From the NCBI RefSeq assembly GCF_000308795.1, contig NZ_BAGK01000205.1:1-64000 (forward strand): 64,000 bases of DNA, in the 5' to 3' direction. Under the pieces are notes generated by a model, which was not told the DNA's origin, ran no database searches, and was given only the letters and a program-made list of their open reading frames with translations. Below are positions 40,412 to 49,200 of the stretch, piece after piece. The stretch's first letter is position 1. The number at the start of each line of letters is the position of its first letter. The translations under genes and the position numbers were made by a program. This stretch comes from Nocardia thailandica NBRC 100428 (GTDB taxonomy: Bacteria; Actinomycetota; Actinomycetes; Mycobacteriales; Mycobacteriaceae).

Positions 40412-41748
40412 CCGGGCCGACCGCGGCGCCGCCCCTGCCCGCGCACCGCGATCCGTGGGAGTCCCGCCTGCTCGGCGACGAGGACCTGCTCGGCGACATC
40501 GCCGCGGCGATCGGCGGCCCGTTCCACGTCCTGTACCCCGAGCGGGTCACGGCCAACATCGCCGCCTTCCGCGAGACCTTCGACCAGGCCGGCGTCACGG
40601 GCGCGATCTACTACGGCAAGAAGGCGAACAAGGCGGCCTGTGTGGCGCGCGCCTGCGCCGAGGCGGGCGCGGGCATCGACGTCGCGGGCACCGGCGAACT
40701 GGTCGCCGCGCTGGCCGCGGGCGTCCGGGGCGCCGACCTGGTCGTCACCGGGCCCGCCAAATCCGAGGACCTGCTCTGGCTGGCCGCCCGGCACGGCGCG
40801 CTGATCGCCGTGGACGCGCTCGACGAGCTGGCCCGCCTGACCGCGCTCGGCCCGCCCGCCCGCGCGCTGCTGCGCGTCCTGCCCGAGGGGCGGACGAGCC
40901 GGTTCGGGCTGGACGCCGAGGAGCTCGCCGCCGCCGTGGCCTCGATCGATCCGTCCGGCCCGATCACCCTGGAGGGCTTCAGCTTCCACCTGTCCGGCTA
41001 CGCCGCCGCCCCGCGCGCCGAACTCGCCGCCGAACTCGTCGGCCGCTGCCTGGGCGCCCGCGCGCTCGGGCACCGGGCCGACACGATCAGCATCGGCGGC
41101 GGATTCGGCGTCGACTACGTCGGCGCGGCGGACTGGGCCCGCTTCGGCGACCCGGACCCGCGCTGGTTCCACGGTGACCCGCCGCGCGGCGGGTACTACC
41201 CGTACCACTTCCCGGCGCCGGGGGCCGCGATGCTGGGCGAGATACTCGGGCACCACGCCGCGCCGGGCACCGGCACGCTCGCGGACCTGGTGCGCGCCAA
41301 CGGCATCCGCTTGGCGATCGAGCCCGGCCGCGCCCTGCTCGATCGCGCGGGCAGCACCGTCTTCCGCGTCCAGGGCGTGAAGACCCGCACCGCGCACGGT
41401 CATCCCTACGACATCGTCACCGTCGACGGCACCAGCCTGAGCCTGTCCGAGCAGTGGTTCGACAGCGAATACCTGCCCGACCCCGTGCTGTGGCCCGTGA
41501 CGCCCGGCGAGCCGACCGCCACCGTGGTCGGGGCCGCCACCTGCCTGGAGTCCGACCTGCTCAGCCGCCGCCGCGTCCCGCTGACCCGGCGGGCGCGCGT
41601 CGGCGACCTGCTGGTCTACCCGAACACCGCCGGGTACCAGATGGACTCCAACGAATCCGCGTTCCACGAACTGCCCGTCCCGCCGAAGGTCGTCCTGCGC
41701 CCGACGCGCGACCGCCTGCGCTGGACCCTCGACGCCCCACCCCGCTGA
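40402..41748 (+). CDS. Type III PLP-dependent amino acid decarboxylase (SbnH/LysA-like)
   Basis: A 448-residue alanine-racemase-fold decarboxylase. The PLP lysine sits in IYYGKKANKAACVARA, the phosphate-binding glycines in ISIGGGFGVDY, and the dimer-interface catalytic cysteine in GAATCLESDLL. The tyrosine of NTAGYQMDSNES completes the site. Relatives decarboxylate diaminopimelate, ornithine or, in the case of SbnH, a citryl-diaminopropionate intermediate. In this operon the likely substrate is diaminopropionate or its glutamate adduct, giving an ethylenediamine-type backbone. The GTG start overlaps the SbnB-like gene. Confidence 0.82.
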   Translation: MGLTGPTAAPPLPAHRDPWESRLLGDEDLLGDIAAAIGGPFHVLYPERVTANIAAFRETFDQAGVTGAIYYGKKANKAACVARACAEAGAGIDVAGTGELVAALAAGVRGADLVVTGPAKSEDLLWLAARHGALIAVDALDELARLTALGPPARALLRVLPEGRTSRFGLDAEELAAAVASIDPSGPITLEGFSFHLSGYAAAPRAELAAELVGRCLGARALGHRADTISIGGGFGVDYVGAADWARFGDPDPRWFHGDPPRGGYYPYHFPAPGAAMLGEILGHHAAPGTGTLADLVRANGIRLAIEPGRALLDRAGSTVFRVQGVKTRTAHGHPYDIVTVDGTSLSLSEQWFDSEYLPDPVLWPVTPGEPTATVVGAATCLESDLLSRRRVPLTRRARVGDLLVYPNTAGYQMDSNESAFHELPVPPKVVLRPTRDRLRWTLDAPPR

Positions 41749-41780
41749 TTCCGCACCGAACCCGATGGAGGAGTACCCCC

Positions 41781-42815
41781 ATGGCTGTCGTCACGCGCGT
41801 GACGGATCTGATCGGCCGCACCCCCCTGTTCGAGCTCGCCGCCACCGACACCGGTACCCGGCTGCTGCTCAAGCTCGAACAGTTCAACCCGACCGGCGCC
41901 GCCAAGATCCGCATGGCGCGCTCGATGATCGATGACGCCGAGCAGCGGGGTTTGCTGCGCGATGGCGGGCATATCATCGAGTCCACGTCCGGAAACACCG
42001 GGCTCGGCCTGGCGGTGGTCGCTGCCGAACGCGGCTACCGGTTCACCGCCGTGGTCGACAACCACGCCTGCAAGGACAAGCTGCGCGCAATGGCCGCCAT
42101 GGGCACCGACCTGGTGTTCGTCGCCGACGACGGCGACGACGACCTGGCCACCTCGGCTCGCGAGGACCTCGCCGAGGCGATGGCCGCCGCCCGCGCGGAC
42201 GCCTACTTCACCGAACAGCACAACAACGACGCCAACGCCGTCGGCTACTACGCCGTCGCCGAGGAGTTGCTGGAGGACCTCGGCCACGTCGACGTGCTGT
42301 TCTCGGCGGTCGGCACCGGCGGGTCGCTGTTCGGCACCGCCACCCGGCTGCGCCAGCTCGGCTGCGTGCCCCGGGTGATCGGGGTCGAGCCGGTCGGGTC
42401 CATCGCCTTCGGCGGCCCCGGCGGGCCGTACTGGCAGTCCGGCACCGGCACCCCGCCCGGCGCCACCATCGGCACCGCGGTGGACTACGCCCTGCTCGAC
42501 GAGGGGGTGAAGGTGTCCGACTCCGACGCCTTCGCCGCCGCCCGCGCCATCGCGCGCAAGCTCGGGCTGCTGCTCGGCGGGTCGGCGGGCGGGTCGGTCT
42601 TCGGCGCCCTGCAGCGGCTCGAGGAGTTCCCGGCCGGGTCGACCGTGGTCACCATCGTCTGCGACGGCGGCGAGAAGTACCTCGACACGGTGTTCGACGA
42701 CGAGTGGATGGGCGCGCGGGAGCTGCTCGACCCCATCACCGAGGCCGAGGTCGGCGTCCTGCTCGACCGCTACGCGCCCGCCACGCGGACGCCCCGACTG
42801 GTGCCGGCGCGGTGA
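41781..42815 (+). CDS. SbnA-like PLP synthase (cysteine synthase family)
   Basis: A 344-residue beta-replacement PLP enzyme. The lysine is in FNPTGAAKIRMARSMI, the phosphate/substrate loop is STSGNTGLG, and the PLP phosphate loop is SAVGTGGSLFGTATRL. Cysteine synthases have a similar layout, but the pairing with an SbnB homologue points to SbnA, which joins O-phospho-L-serine and glutamate. A GATGGAGGAG ribosome site precedes the ATG. The stop codon overlaps the start of the MATE gene (GTGA). Confidence 0.85.
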   Translation: MAVVTRVTDLIGRTPLFELAATDTGTRLLLKLEQFNPTGAAKIRMARSMIDDAEQRGLLRDGGHIIESTSGNTGLGLAVVAAERGYRFTAVVDNHACKDKLRAMAAMGTDLVFVADDGDDDLATSAREDLAEAMAAARADAYFTEQHNNDANAVGYYAVAEELLEDLGHVDVLFSAVGTGGSLFGTATRLRQLGCVPRVIGVEPVGSIAFGGPGGPYWQSGTGTPPGATIGTAVDYALLDEGVKVSDSDAFAAARAIARKLGLLLGGSAGGSVFGALQRLEEFPAGSTVVTIVCDGGEKYLDTVFDDEWMGARELLDPITEAEVGVLLDRYAPATRTPRLVPAR

Positions 42816-44209
42816 CCGGGGACGCCGCCACCTCCGACGGCCGCCGCCTGGCGGCCCTGGCCACCCCGATCGCGCTGACCCAGCTCGCGCAGATCGCGGT
42901 CTCCACCACCAACATCGCGCTCATGGGCACCCTCGGCGTCACCGAGGTCGCGGCGGGCGGGCTGGCGCTGGTGCTGTTCAACCAGATCCGCACCATGTGC
43001 GTCGGGCTGATCACCGGCAGCGGCAATCAGATCGCCGCCGCGGTCGGCGCGGCGGGCAAGCGCGGCGAACCCGCCGACGACGAGGTCCGCGACATCGTGC
43101 GCGGCAGCTTCGTCATCGCCACCGCCGCAGGCCTGCTCGGCGCGGTCCTGCTCGTCGGTCTCGGCTGGCTGCTGCCCTGGCTGGGGCAGGACGCCGCCGT
43201 CCTCGACCACGCCCGGCCCCTGATGATCGCGCTCGCGCCGGGCCTGCTGCCCTGCCTGTGGTTCCAGGTCCTGCGCCAGTACACCGTCGGCATGCAGCGA
43301 CCACAGGCCCTGCTGCTGGTGACCCTCGGTTCGGTCGTGCTGAACCTGGTGCTCGCGCTGACGTTCATGCACGGTTGGCTCGGCATGCCCGCGCTGGGCT
43401 TGACCGGCATCGGCGTGGCGACCTCGCTGGTCTTCCTGCTCACCTTCGGCGTGTTCTGGGCGATGGTGCACTACGACGACCGGATCGGCCCGACCCTGCC
43501 GACCACGCCGTTCCCGGTGCGCTGGGCCACCCTGCGCGACGAACTGCGCCTCGGTACCCCGATCGCGCTGACCTACGGCTCCGAGGCAGGCATGTTCTCG
43601 GTGCTCGCGCTGGTCATGGGCAGTTTCGGGCCCGCCGCCCTTGCCGCGCACAACGTCGTCTACCAGGTCATCTACATCGTGTTCCAGGTCGCGATCGGCC
43701 TGTCGCACGGCGCGTCGATCCTGGTCAGCCACGCCGTGGCCCGCGACGAGTCCGGCCACGCCCGCACCGTGGCGTGGCTGGCCCTGCGCTACGCGGGGAT
43801 CGTCGCCGCGGTCACCGGGGTCTTCTACGTCCTGACCCCGGACGCGGTGCTGCGCCCCTTCCTCGACCCCGCCGACACCGAGACCGTCGCCATCGCGCAC
43901 ACCCTGCTGCTGATCGGCATCGTCCTGCAGTTCTTCGACGCCGCGCAGAACATCGGCACCGGCCTGCTCCGCGGCCTGAAGGAGACCTCCGCGGGTTTCC
44001 GCCTCTCCCTCGTCGGCTACTGGGCCGTCGGCCTGCCCGCCGCCCTGCTGCTGGCCTTCCCGCTCCACCTCGGCCCCGCCGGGGTCTGGTGGGGCCTCAC
44101 CGCGGGCCTGGCCGCGACCGCGCTGCTGATGCTGCGCAAGTACTTCGCCCTGCTCGTCGCCCGGGTCCCGGCGCGGCCCACCCGCGTCCCGGCCGCCCAG
44201 AACTCCTGA
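42812..44209 (+). CDS. MATE family efflux transporter (NorM-like)
   Basis: A 465-residue transporter with 12 predicted membrane helices in two MATE halves (PIALTQLAQIAVSTTNIALMG in the first, GSEAGMFSVLALVMGSFGPAALAAHNV in the second). It should export small polar or cationic compounds using an ion gradient. As last gene of the iron-box operon, translationally coupled to the SbnA-like gene, it is the natural exporter of the product. A perfect hairpin terminator follows 9 bp after the stop. Confidence 0.9.
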   Translation: MTGDAATSDGRRLAALATPIALTQLAQIAVSTTNIALMGTLGVTEVAAGGLALVLFNQIRTMCVGLITGSGNQIAAAVGAAGKRGEPADDEVRDIVRGSFVIATAAGLLGAVLLVGLGWLLPWLGQDAAVLDHARPLMIALAPGLLPCLWFQVLRQYTVGMQRPQALLLVTLGSVVLNLVLALTFMHGWLGMPALGLTGIGVATSLVFLLTFGVFWAMVHYDDRIGPTLPTTPFPVRWATLRDELRLGTPIALTYGSEAGMFSVLALVMGSFGPAALAAHNVVYQVIYIVFQVAIGLSHGASILVSHAVARDESGHARTVAWLALRYAGIVAAVTGVFYVLTPDAVLRPFLDPADTETVAIAHTLLLIGIVLQFFDAAQNIGTGLLRGLKETSAGFRLSLVGYWAVGLPAALLLAFPLHLGPAGVWWGLTAGLAATALLMLRKYFALLVARVPARPTRVPAAQNS

Positions 44210-44217
44210 TACGCGAA

Positions 44218-44248
44218 AGGTCCGCGGCGAGCGTCTCGCCGCGGACCT
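44218..44248. terminator. Bidirectional hairpin terminator
   Basis: A perfect 14-bp stem (AGGTCCGCGGCGAG and its complement) with a CGT loop lies between the convergent MATE and TerD genes. It closes the biosynthetic operon. Confidence 0.85.
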
Positions 44249-44278
44249 CGCCGCGTGTGCGCGGGGCGCGCCCGCTCC

Positions 44279-44854
44279 TCAGACGTTGACGCCGTAGTCG
44301 CGGGCGATGCCGGCCAGGCCGGAGGCGTAGCCCTGGCCGATGGCGCGGAACTTCCATTCGCCGCTGTGGCGGTAGAGCTCGCCGAACACCATGGCCGTCT
44401 CGGTGGAGGCGTCCTCGGACAGGTCGTAGCGGGCCAGTTCGGCGCCGGTGTTCGCGTCGACGACGCGGATGTAGGCGTTGCGGATCTGGCCGAAGGACTG
44501 GCCCCGTGCGTCGGCGTCGTGGATGGACACCGGGAAGAAGATGTTCGTGATCTGCGGCGGCGCGGCGGCCAGGTCGACGTTGATGACCTCGTCGTCGCCG
44601 TCGCCCTCGCCGGTGAGGTTGTCGCCCGTGTGCTCGATCGAGCCGTCGGGCGAACGGAGGTTGTTGTAGAACACGAAATGCTGGTCCGACAGGACCTTCA
44701 GGTTCTGGCCGGTGGCCAGCGCGCTCGCGTCGAGGTCGTAGTCGGCGCCGGTGGTCGTCCGGACGTCCCAGCCCAGGCCGACCGAGACCTTGGTGAGGTT
44801 GGCCGCCTGCTTCGACAGCGACACGTTGCCGCCCTTGGCCAGTGTGACGCTCAT
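44279..44854 (-). CDS. TerD family protein
   Basis: A 191-residue TerD/CABP1 domain protein. It shows the calcium-binding acidic loops DYDLDASA and GDGDDEVINVDLAA, the HTGDNLTGEG segment and the C-terminal GELYRHSGEWKFRAIGQGY. TerD proteins form calcium-binding stress complexes linked to tellurite resistance and envelope integrity; many actinobacteria have solitary copies like this one. It stands alone with its own start and GGAAGGGA ribosome site. Confidence 0.95.
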   Translation of the reverse strand: MSVTLAKGGNVSLSKQAANLTKVSVGLGWDVRTTTGADYDLDASALATGQNLKVLSDQHFVFYNNLRSPDGSIEHTGDNLTGEGDGDDEVINVDLAAAPPQITNIFFPVSIHDADARGQSFGQIRNAYIRVVDANTGAELARYDLSEDASTETAMVFGELYRHSGEWKFRAIGQGYASGLAGIARDYGVNV

Positions 44855-44888
44855 GTAATGTCCCTTCCCTCCGGCGCCGGGCGCCGAA

Positions 44889-45368
44889 TCACTTCTCGTT
44901 CTCCGCCCAGGATCGTAGGGTTTCGACCCGGTTCTCGAGCGATCGGAGCTCGGTATCGTCCAGCACGGTTCGCTGGATACCCCGATCGACGGCGAACGCG
45001 GACTGCCGATGGTCGTCGATCACCTCGACATCGATCCGCACGGCGGTGTAGTCCGGCGAGGTCGGCATACCCTCGGCGAGCACCGTCGCGCGGCCCCTGG
45101 CACAGAGGGCGACGTTACCGCCACCGAGGATGAGCAGGGCGACCTCGGGCCGCTCCCGCAGGCGCGCCAGCGAACCGCGATCGGACTTGAGGCTGATCAG
45201 GATTCGCCGGTCACCGGCGCGCACCGGCCAGGACACGGGGATGGCGTGCGGGCCCGGATCGGTGGTGACCAGCACGGCGATGGTCTCCTGCGGCCACACC
45301 GGCAGGACGGTCAGCTCGGGATGCTCGTTCGACATGTCGGTTTCCACTGGCTGTACTTCGGCTGCCAT
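44889..45368 (-). CDS. Pyridoxamine 5'-phosphate oxidase-like (FMN/F420 split-barrel) protein
   Basis: A 159-residue split beta-barrel protein of the PNPOx-like group. It has an opening QETIAVLVTTDPGPHAIPVSWPVRAGDRRILISL, then SLARLRERPEVALLILGGGNVALCARGRATVL, typical of flavin- or F420-binding small reductases. Cofactor and substrate cannot be named. The ATG at 45368 has a GAGG ribosome site; an in-frame ATG eleven codons in is also possible. Confidence 0.75.
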   Translation of the reverse strand: MAAEVQPVETDMSNEHPELTVLPVWPQETIAVLVTTDPGPHAIPVSWPVRAGDRRILISLKSDRGSLARLRERPEVALLILGGGNVALCARGRATVLAEGMPTSPDYTAVRIDVEVIDDHRQSAFAVDRGIQRTVLDDTELRSLENRVETLRSWAENEK

Positions 45369-45514
45369 CGTCAGTTCACCTCATCGATCGTCGGACGCGA
45401 GCTCGCGCTCCCCGTCGAGTCTAAAGCGCTGCGTCCCTTGCCCGCTGGCGTCGGAGCGATCGGCCCGGCAACTCTCGGCAAGTTCTCAGGCGCGCCGTGG
45501 TTGCCGACGGGTAG

Positions 45515-46225
45515 CTACGGCCAGTACCGGCGCCAGTCCGCGGCGCTCAGGGGCGCGCGTTCGCCGCGGTCCGCCTCGGCCGCGTCCTCGGCCGCGCGGA
45601 CGTCCTTCGCGAAGTCGAGAGTGGCCTTGCGCAACCGTTCCTCGGCGCTGTCGGGACCGTCGAGGTGGACCAGCCGCAGCCCCTCGGGCACCAGATCGGC
45701 GGGCAGCCCGGCGCGGGCGCTGCGGGCGCGCACCTTCTCCGCCAGCGCGAGGGCGGGCTGGGCCATCGCGATCCCGTCGAGGCAGGACCGGCGCGCCTTC
45801 TCCGCCGACTTCCGTTCCTCCCAGGCCTTCTCCTGCGCCGCGATCTTCTCCGCCACGTCGGCTCCGGGATCGAGATCGCCCGCGAGCAGGTGCGGGCTGC
45901 GGTGCACCAGCTTGGCCACCAGCGCCGCGGCGACGTCGGCCACCGTGAACTCCCCCGCCGCCTGGGCGATCCGGGAATGGAACAGCACCTGCAACAGCAG
46001 GTCGCCGAGCTCCTCCTTGATGGTCTCGGCGTCCGCGTCCTGGATCGCGTCGAGGAGCTCGTAGGTCTCCTCCAGCAGGTACGGGCGCAGCGAGTCGTGG
46101 GTCTGGGTGGACTCCCAGCCGCCGAACCGCCACAGCCGGTCCATCACGTCGACGGCGCCGGACAGGTCGGCGGCGATCTCGGCGGCGGCCCGGGCGAGAT
46201 CGGTGTCGTGCTCCCGGTCGGTCAT
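45515..46225 (-). CDS. mazG: Nucleoside triphosphate pyrophosphohydrolase MazG
   Basis: A 236-residue MazG-type NTP pyrophosphohydrolase that hydrolyses (non-canonical) nucleoside triphosphates to monophosphates. The metal-binding ExxE patterns are EETYELLDAI and EELGDLLLQVLFHSRIA in the first domain; a more degenerate C-terminal half follows. It starts in the stop codon of mfd (ATGA overlap), as in the mycobacterial Rv1020-Rv1021 pair. In M. tuberculosis lpqU follows, whereas here a metallophore-like insert comes between. Confidence 0.95.
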   Translation of the reverse strand: MTDREHDTDLARAAAEIAADLSGAVDVMDRLWRFGGWESTQTHDSLRPYLLEETYELLDAIQDADAETIKEELGDLLLQVLFHSRIAQAAGEFTVADVAAALVAKLVHRSPHLLAGDLDPGADVAEKIAAQEKAWEERKSAEKARRSCLDGIAMAQPALALAEKVRARSARAGLPADLVPEGLRLVHLDGPDSAEERLRKATLDFAKDVRAAEDAAEADRGERAPLSAADWRRYWP

Positions 46226-49200
46226 CGGGCGGCCGCCACCTCCGGCAGCGACAGGTCGACCGCGCCGGGGGCCTTGCCGTCCAGGGCCAGCAGCAGGTCG
46301 GCGACGAAGCGCAGCACCGCCAGGTCGCGCACCCGGTCGGCGCCGACGCTGTCCTCGACCCGCGGCAGCGGCAGCTGCACCAGGCCGCTGGCAGCGCGGT
46401 AGGTGGCGCTCGGGTAGAGGCGCTTGAGCCGGAGCTGCTTGGAATCGGGCAGATTCAGCGGGGCGATCTTCAGCGTCGTCCCGGTGACCGCGATCTCGGT
46501 GACCTCGTAGGAGCGGGCCAGCAGCCGCAGCTTGGCCACCGACACCAGCCTGCCGACCTCGACCGGCAGCGGGCCGTAGCGGTCGACGAGTTCCTCGACC
46601 ACCGCCGAGAGCGCCGAATCCTCCTGGGCCGCAGCCAGTTTCCGGTAGGCCTCGAGGCGCAGCCGGTCCGAGGCGATGTAGTCGGGCGGGATGTGCGCGT
46701 CCACCGGGAGATCGATGCGCACCTCCTTGAGCTCCTCGGTGACGATGGGCTTGCCGTCGGCGGCGGCGCGGTAGGCCTCCACGGCTTCGCCGACCAGACG
46801 CACGTACAGATCGAAGCCGACACCCGCGACGTGACCGGACTGCTCGGCGCCGAGCACGTTGCCCGCGCCGCGGATCTCGAGGTCCTTCATGGCCACCGCC
46901 ATGCCCGCGCCCAGGTCGGAGTTTTGGGCGATGGTGGCCAGCCGGTCGTAGGCGGTCTCGGTGAGCGGCTTCTCCGGCGGGTACAGGAAGTAGGCGTAGC
47001 CGCGCTCACGGGACCGGCCGACCCGGCCGCGCAGCTGGTGCAGCTGCGACAGGCCGAGCGAGTCGGCGCGCTCCACGATCAGGGTGTTGGCGTTGGAGAT
47101 GTCCAGGCCGGTCTCGATGATGGTGGTGCAGACCAGCACGTCGAACTCGCGCTGCCAGAAACCCTGCACGGTGCGCTCGAGCTGGTCCTCGTTCATCTGG
47201 CCGTGCGCGACGACCACCCGTGCCTCCGGCACCAGATCGCGGATCCGCTTGGCCGCCTTGTCGATCGAGGACACCCGGTTGTGTACGTAGAACACCTGCC
47301 CGTCACGCATGAGCTCGCGGCGGATGGCGGCGGTCACCTGCTTGTCGTTGTAGGCGCCCACGTAGGTGAGCACCGGGTGGCGTTCCTCGGGCGGGGTCAG
47401 GATGGTCGACATCTCGCGGATGCCCGCCAGGCTCATCTCCAGCGTGCGCGGGATCGGGGTCGCCGACATGGTGAGCACGTCGACATGGGTGCGGAGCGCC
47501 TTGATGTGCTCCTTGTGCTCGACGCCGAAGCGCTGCTCCTCGTCGACGACGACCAGGCCCAGATCCTTCCAGCGCACGCCGGTCTGCAGCAGGCGGTGCG
47601 TGCCGACGACGATGTCGACCTCGCCGTCGGCCATGCCCGCCATGATCTCCTTCGACTCGGCGGGATCGGTGAAGCGCGACAGGCCCTTCACGGTCACGGG
47701 GAAGCCGGCCATCCGCTCGGTGAAGGTCTGCAGGTGCTGCTGGGCCAGCAGGGTGGTCGGCACCAGCACGACGACCTGCTTGCCGTCCTGGACCGCCTTG
47801 AACGCCGCGCGCACCGCGATCTCGGTCTTGCCGTAGCCGACATCGCCGCAGACGACGCGGTCCATCGGGACGGGCTTCTCCATGTCGGCCTTGACCTCGG
47901 TGATCGCGGTCATCTGGTCGACGGTCTCGGTGAACGCGAAGGCGTCCTCCATCTCCTGCTGCCACGGCGTGTCCGGGCCGAAGGCGTGCCCCGGCGCGGC
48001 CTGGCGGGCGGCGTAGAGCTGCACGAGCTCGCCGGCGATCTCGCGAACGGCCTTGCGCGCCTTGCGTTTCGTGTTCGCCCAGTCCGAACCGCCGAGCTTG
48101 GACAGGCTCGGCATCTCGCCGCCGACGTAGCGGGACAGCTGGTCGAGGGACTCCATCGGCACGAACAGGCGGTCGCCCGGCTGGCCCCGCTTGCCGGGCG
48201 CGTACTCGATGACCAGGTACTCGCGGCGGGCGCCGCCGATGGTGCGCTCGATCATCTCCACGAACCGGCCGATGCCGTGCTGGTCGTGCACCACCATGTC
48301 GCCGGACTCCAGCGCCAGCGGGTCGACCTGGTTGCGGCGCTTGGCGGGCAACCGCTTGCCCTCGCCGGGCGCGGTGACCCGGTTGCCGGTCAGGTCGGAC
48401 TCGGCGACGACGACCAGGCCGGCGTCGTCGAAGATCAGGCCGTCGTGCAGTGAGCCGCACAGCACGCCGACCACGCCCGGTTCCGGCGCCGCGCCCGGGT
48501 CGAGGGCCGCGGCGGGGACCTCGGCCTCGCCGAGGCGCTCCAGGATGCGCTGGGCCGTACCGTGCCCGGTCACCACGACGACCGCGCGGCCGCCGGTGGT
48601 GACGTGCGCCCGCAGCGAGGCGAAGATCGTGGCGACCAGTTCCTCGGAGCCGCGCGCGGTCGGCCCCGGCTGCACCGGCAGGGTGACCTCGCTCGGGTCG
48701 CCGGAGCTCAGCGGGCTCAGCGTCCACCAGGGCAGGCCGCGCTCGTCGGCGCTCTCGCGGATCTCCGACAGGCCGCGATAGCCGGAGGCGGCCAGGTCGA
48801 GGCCGTGCGCGCCCAGCGGCGCGTCACCGCCGAACGAGGCCGCGGTCCAGGACGCCTCGAGGAATTCCTCGCCGGTGCGGACCAGGTCGGCGGCGCGGGT
48901 GCGGATCTTCTCCGGATCGCACAGCAGCAGATGCGCGCCCTCGGGCACGGCCTCGGTGAGCAGGCTGAGATGGCCCGGCGCGAGCACCGGCAGCAGCGCC
49001 TCCATGCCGTCGACCGGGATGCCCTCGGCGATCTTGTCCAGCATCTCGACCAGGGCGGCGTCCGCGGCGAACTCGACCGCCACCGCGGCCGCGCGTTCGC
49101 GCACCGGCGCCGTGAGCAGCAGTTCCCGGCAGGGCGGGGCGACCACCGATTCCACCGAGACCTCGGTCAGCGAGCGCTGATCGGCCACCGCGAACGGACG

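Noticed and set aside
41781..42815. Housekeeping cysteine synthase
   Set aside because: The family fits, but coupling with an SbnB-like gene, a PLP decarboxylase and iron boxes favours an SbnA-type role; not treated as CysK.
46693..48453. 586-codon plus-strand frame within mfd
   Set aside because: Antisense shadow; mfd is complete and has all motor motifs.
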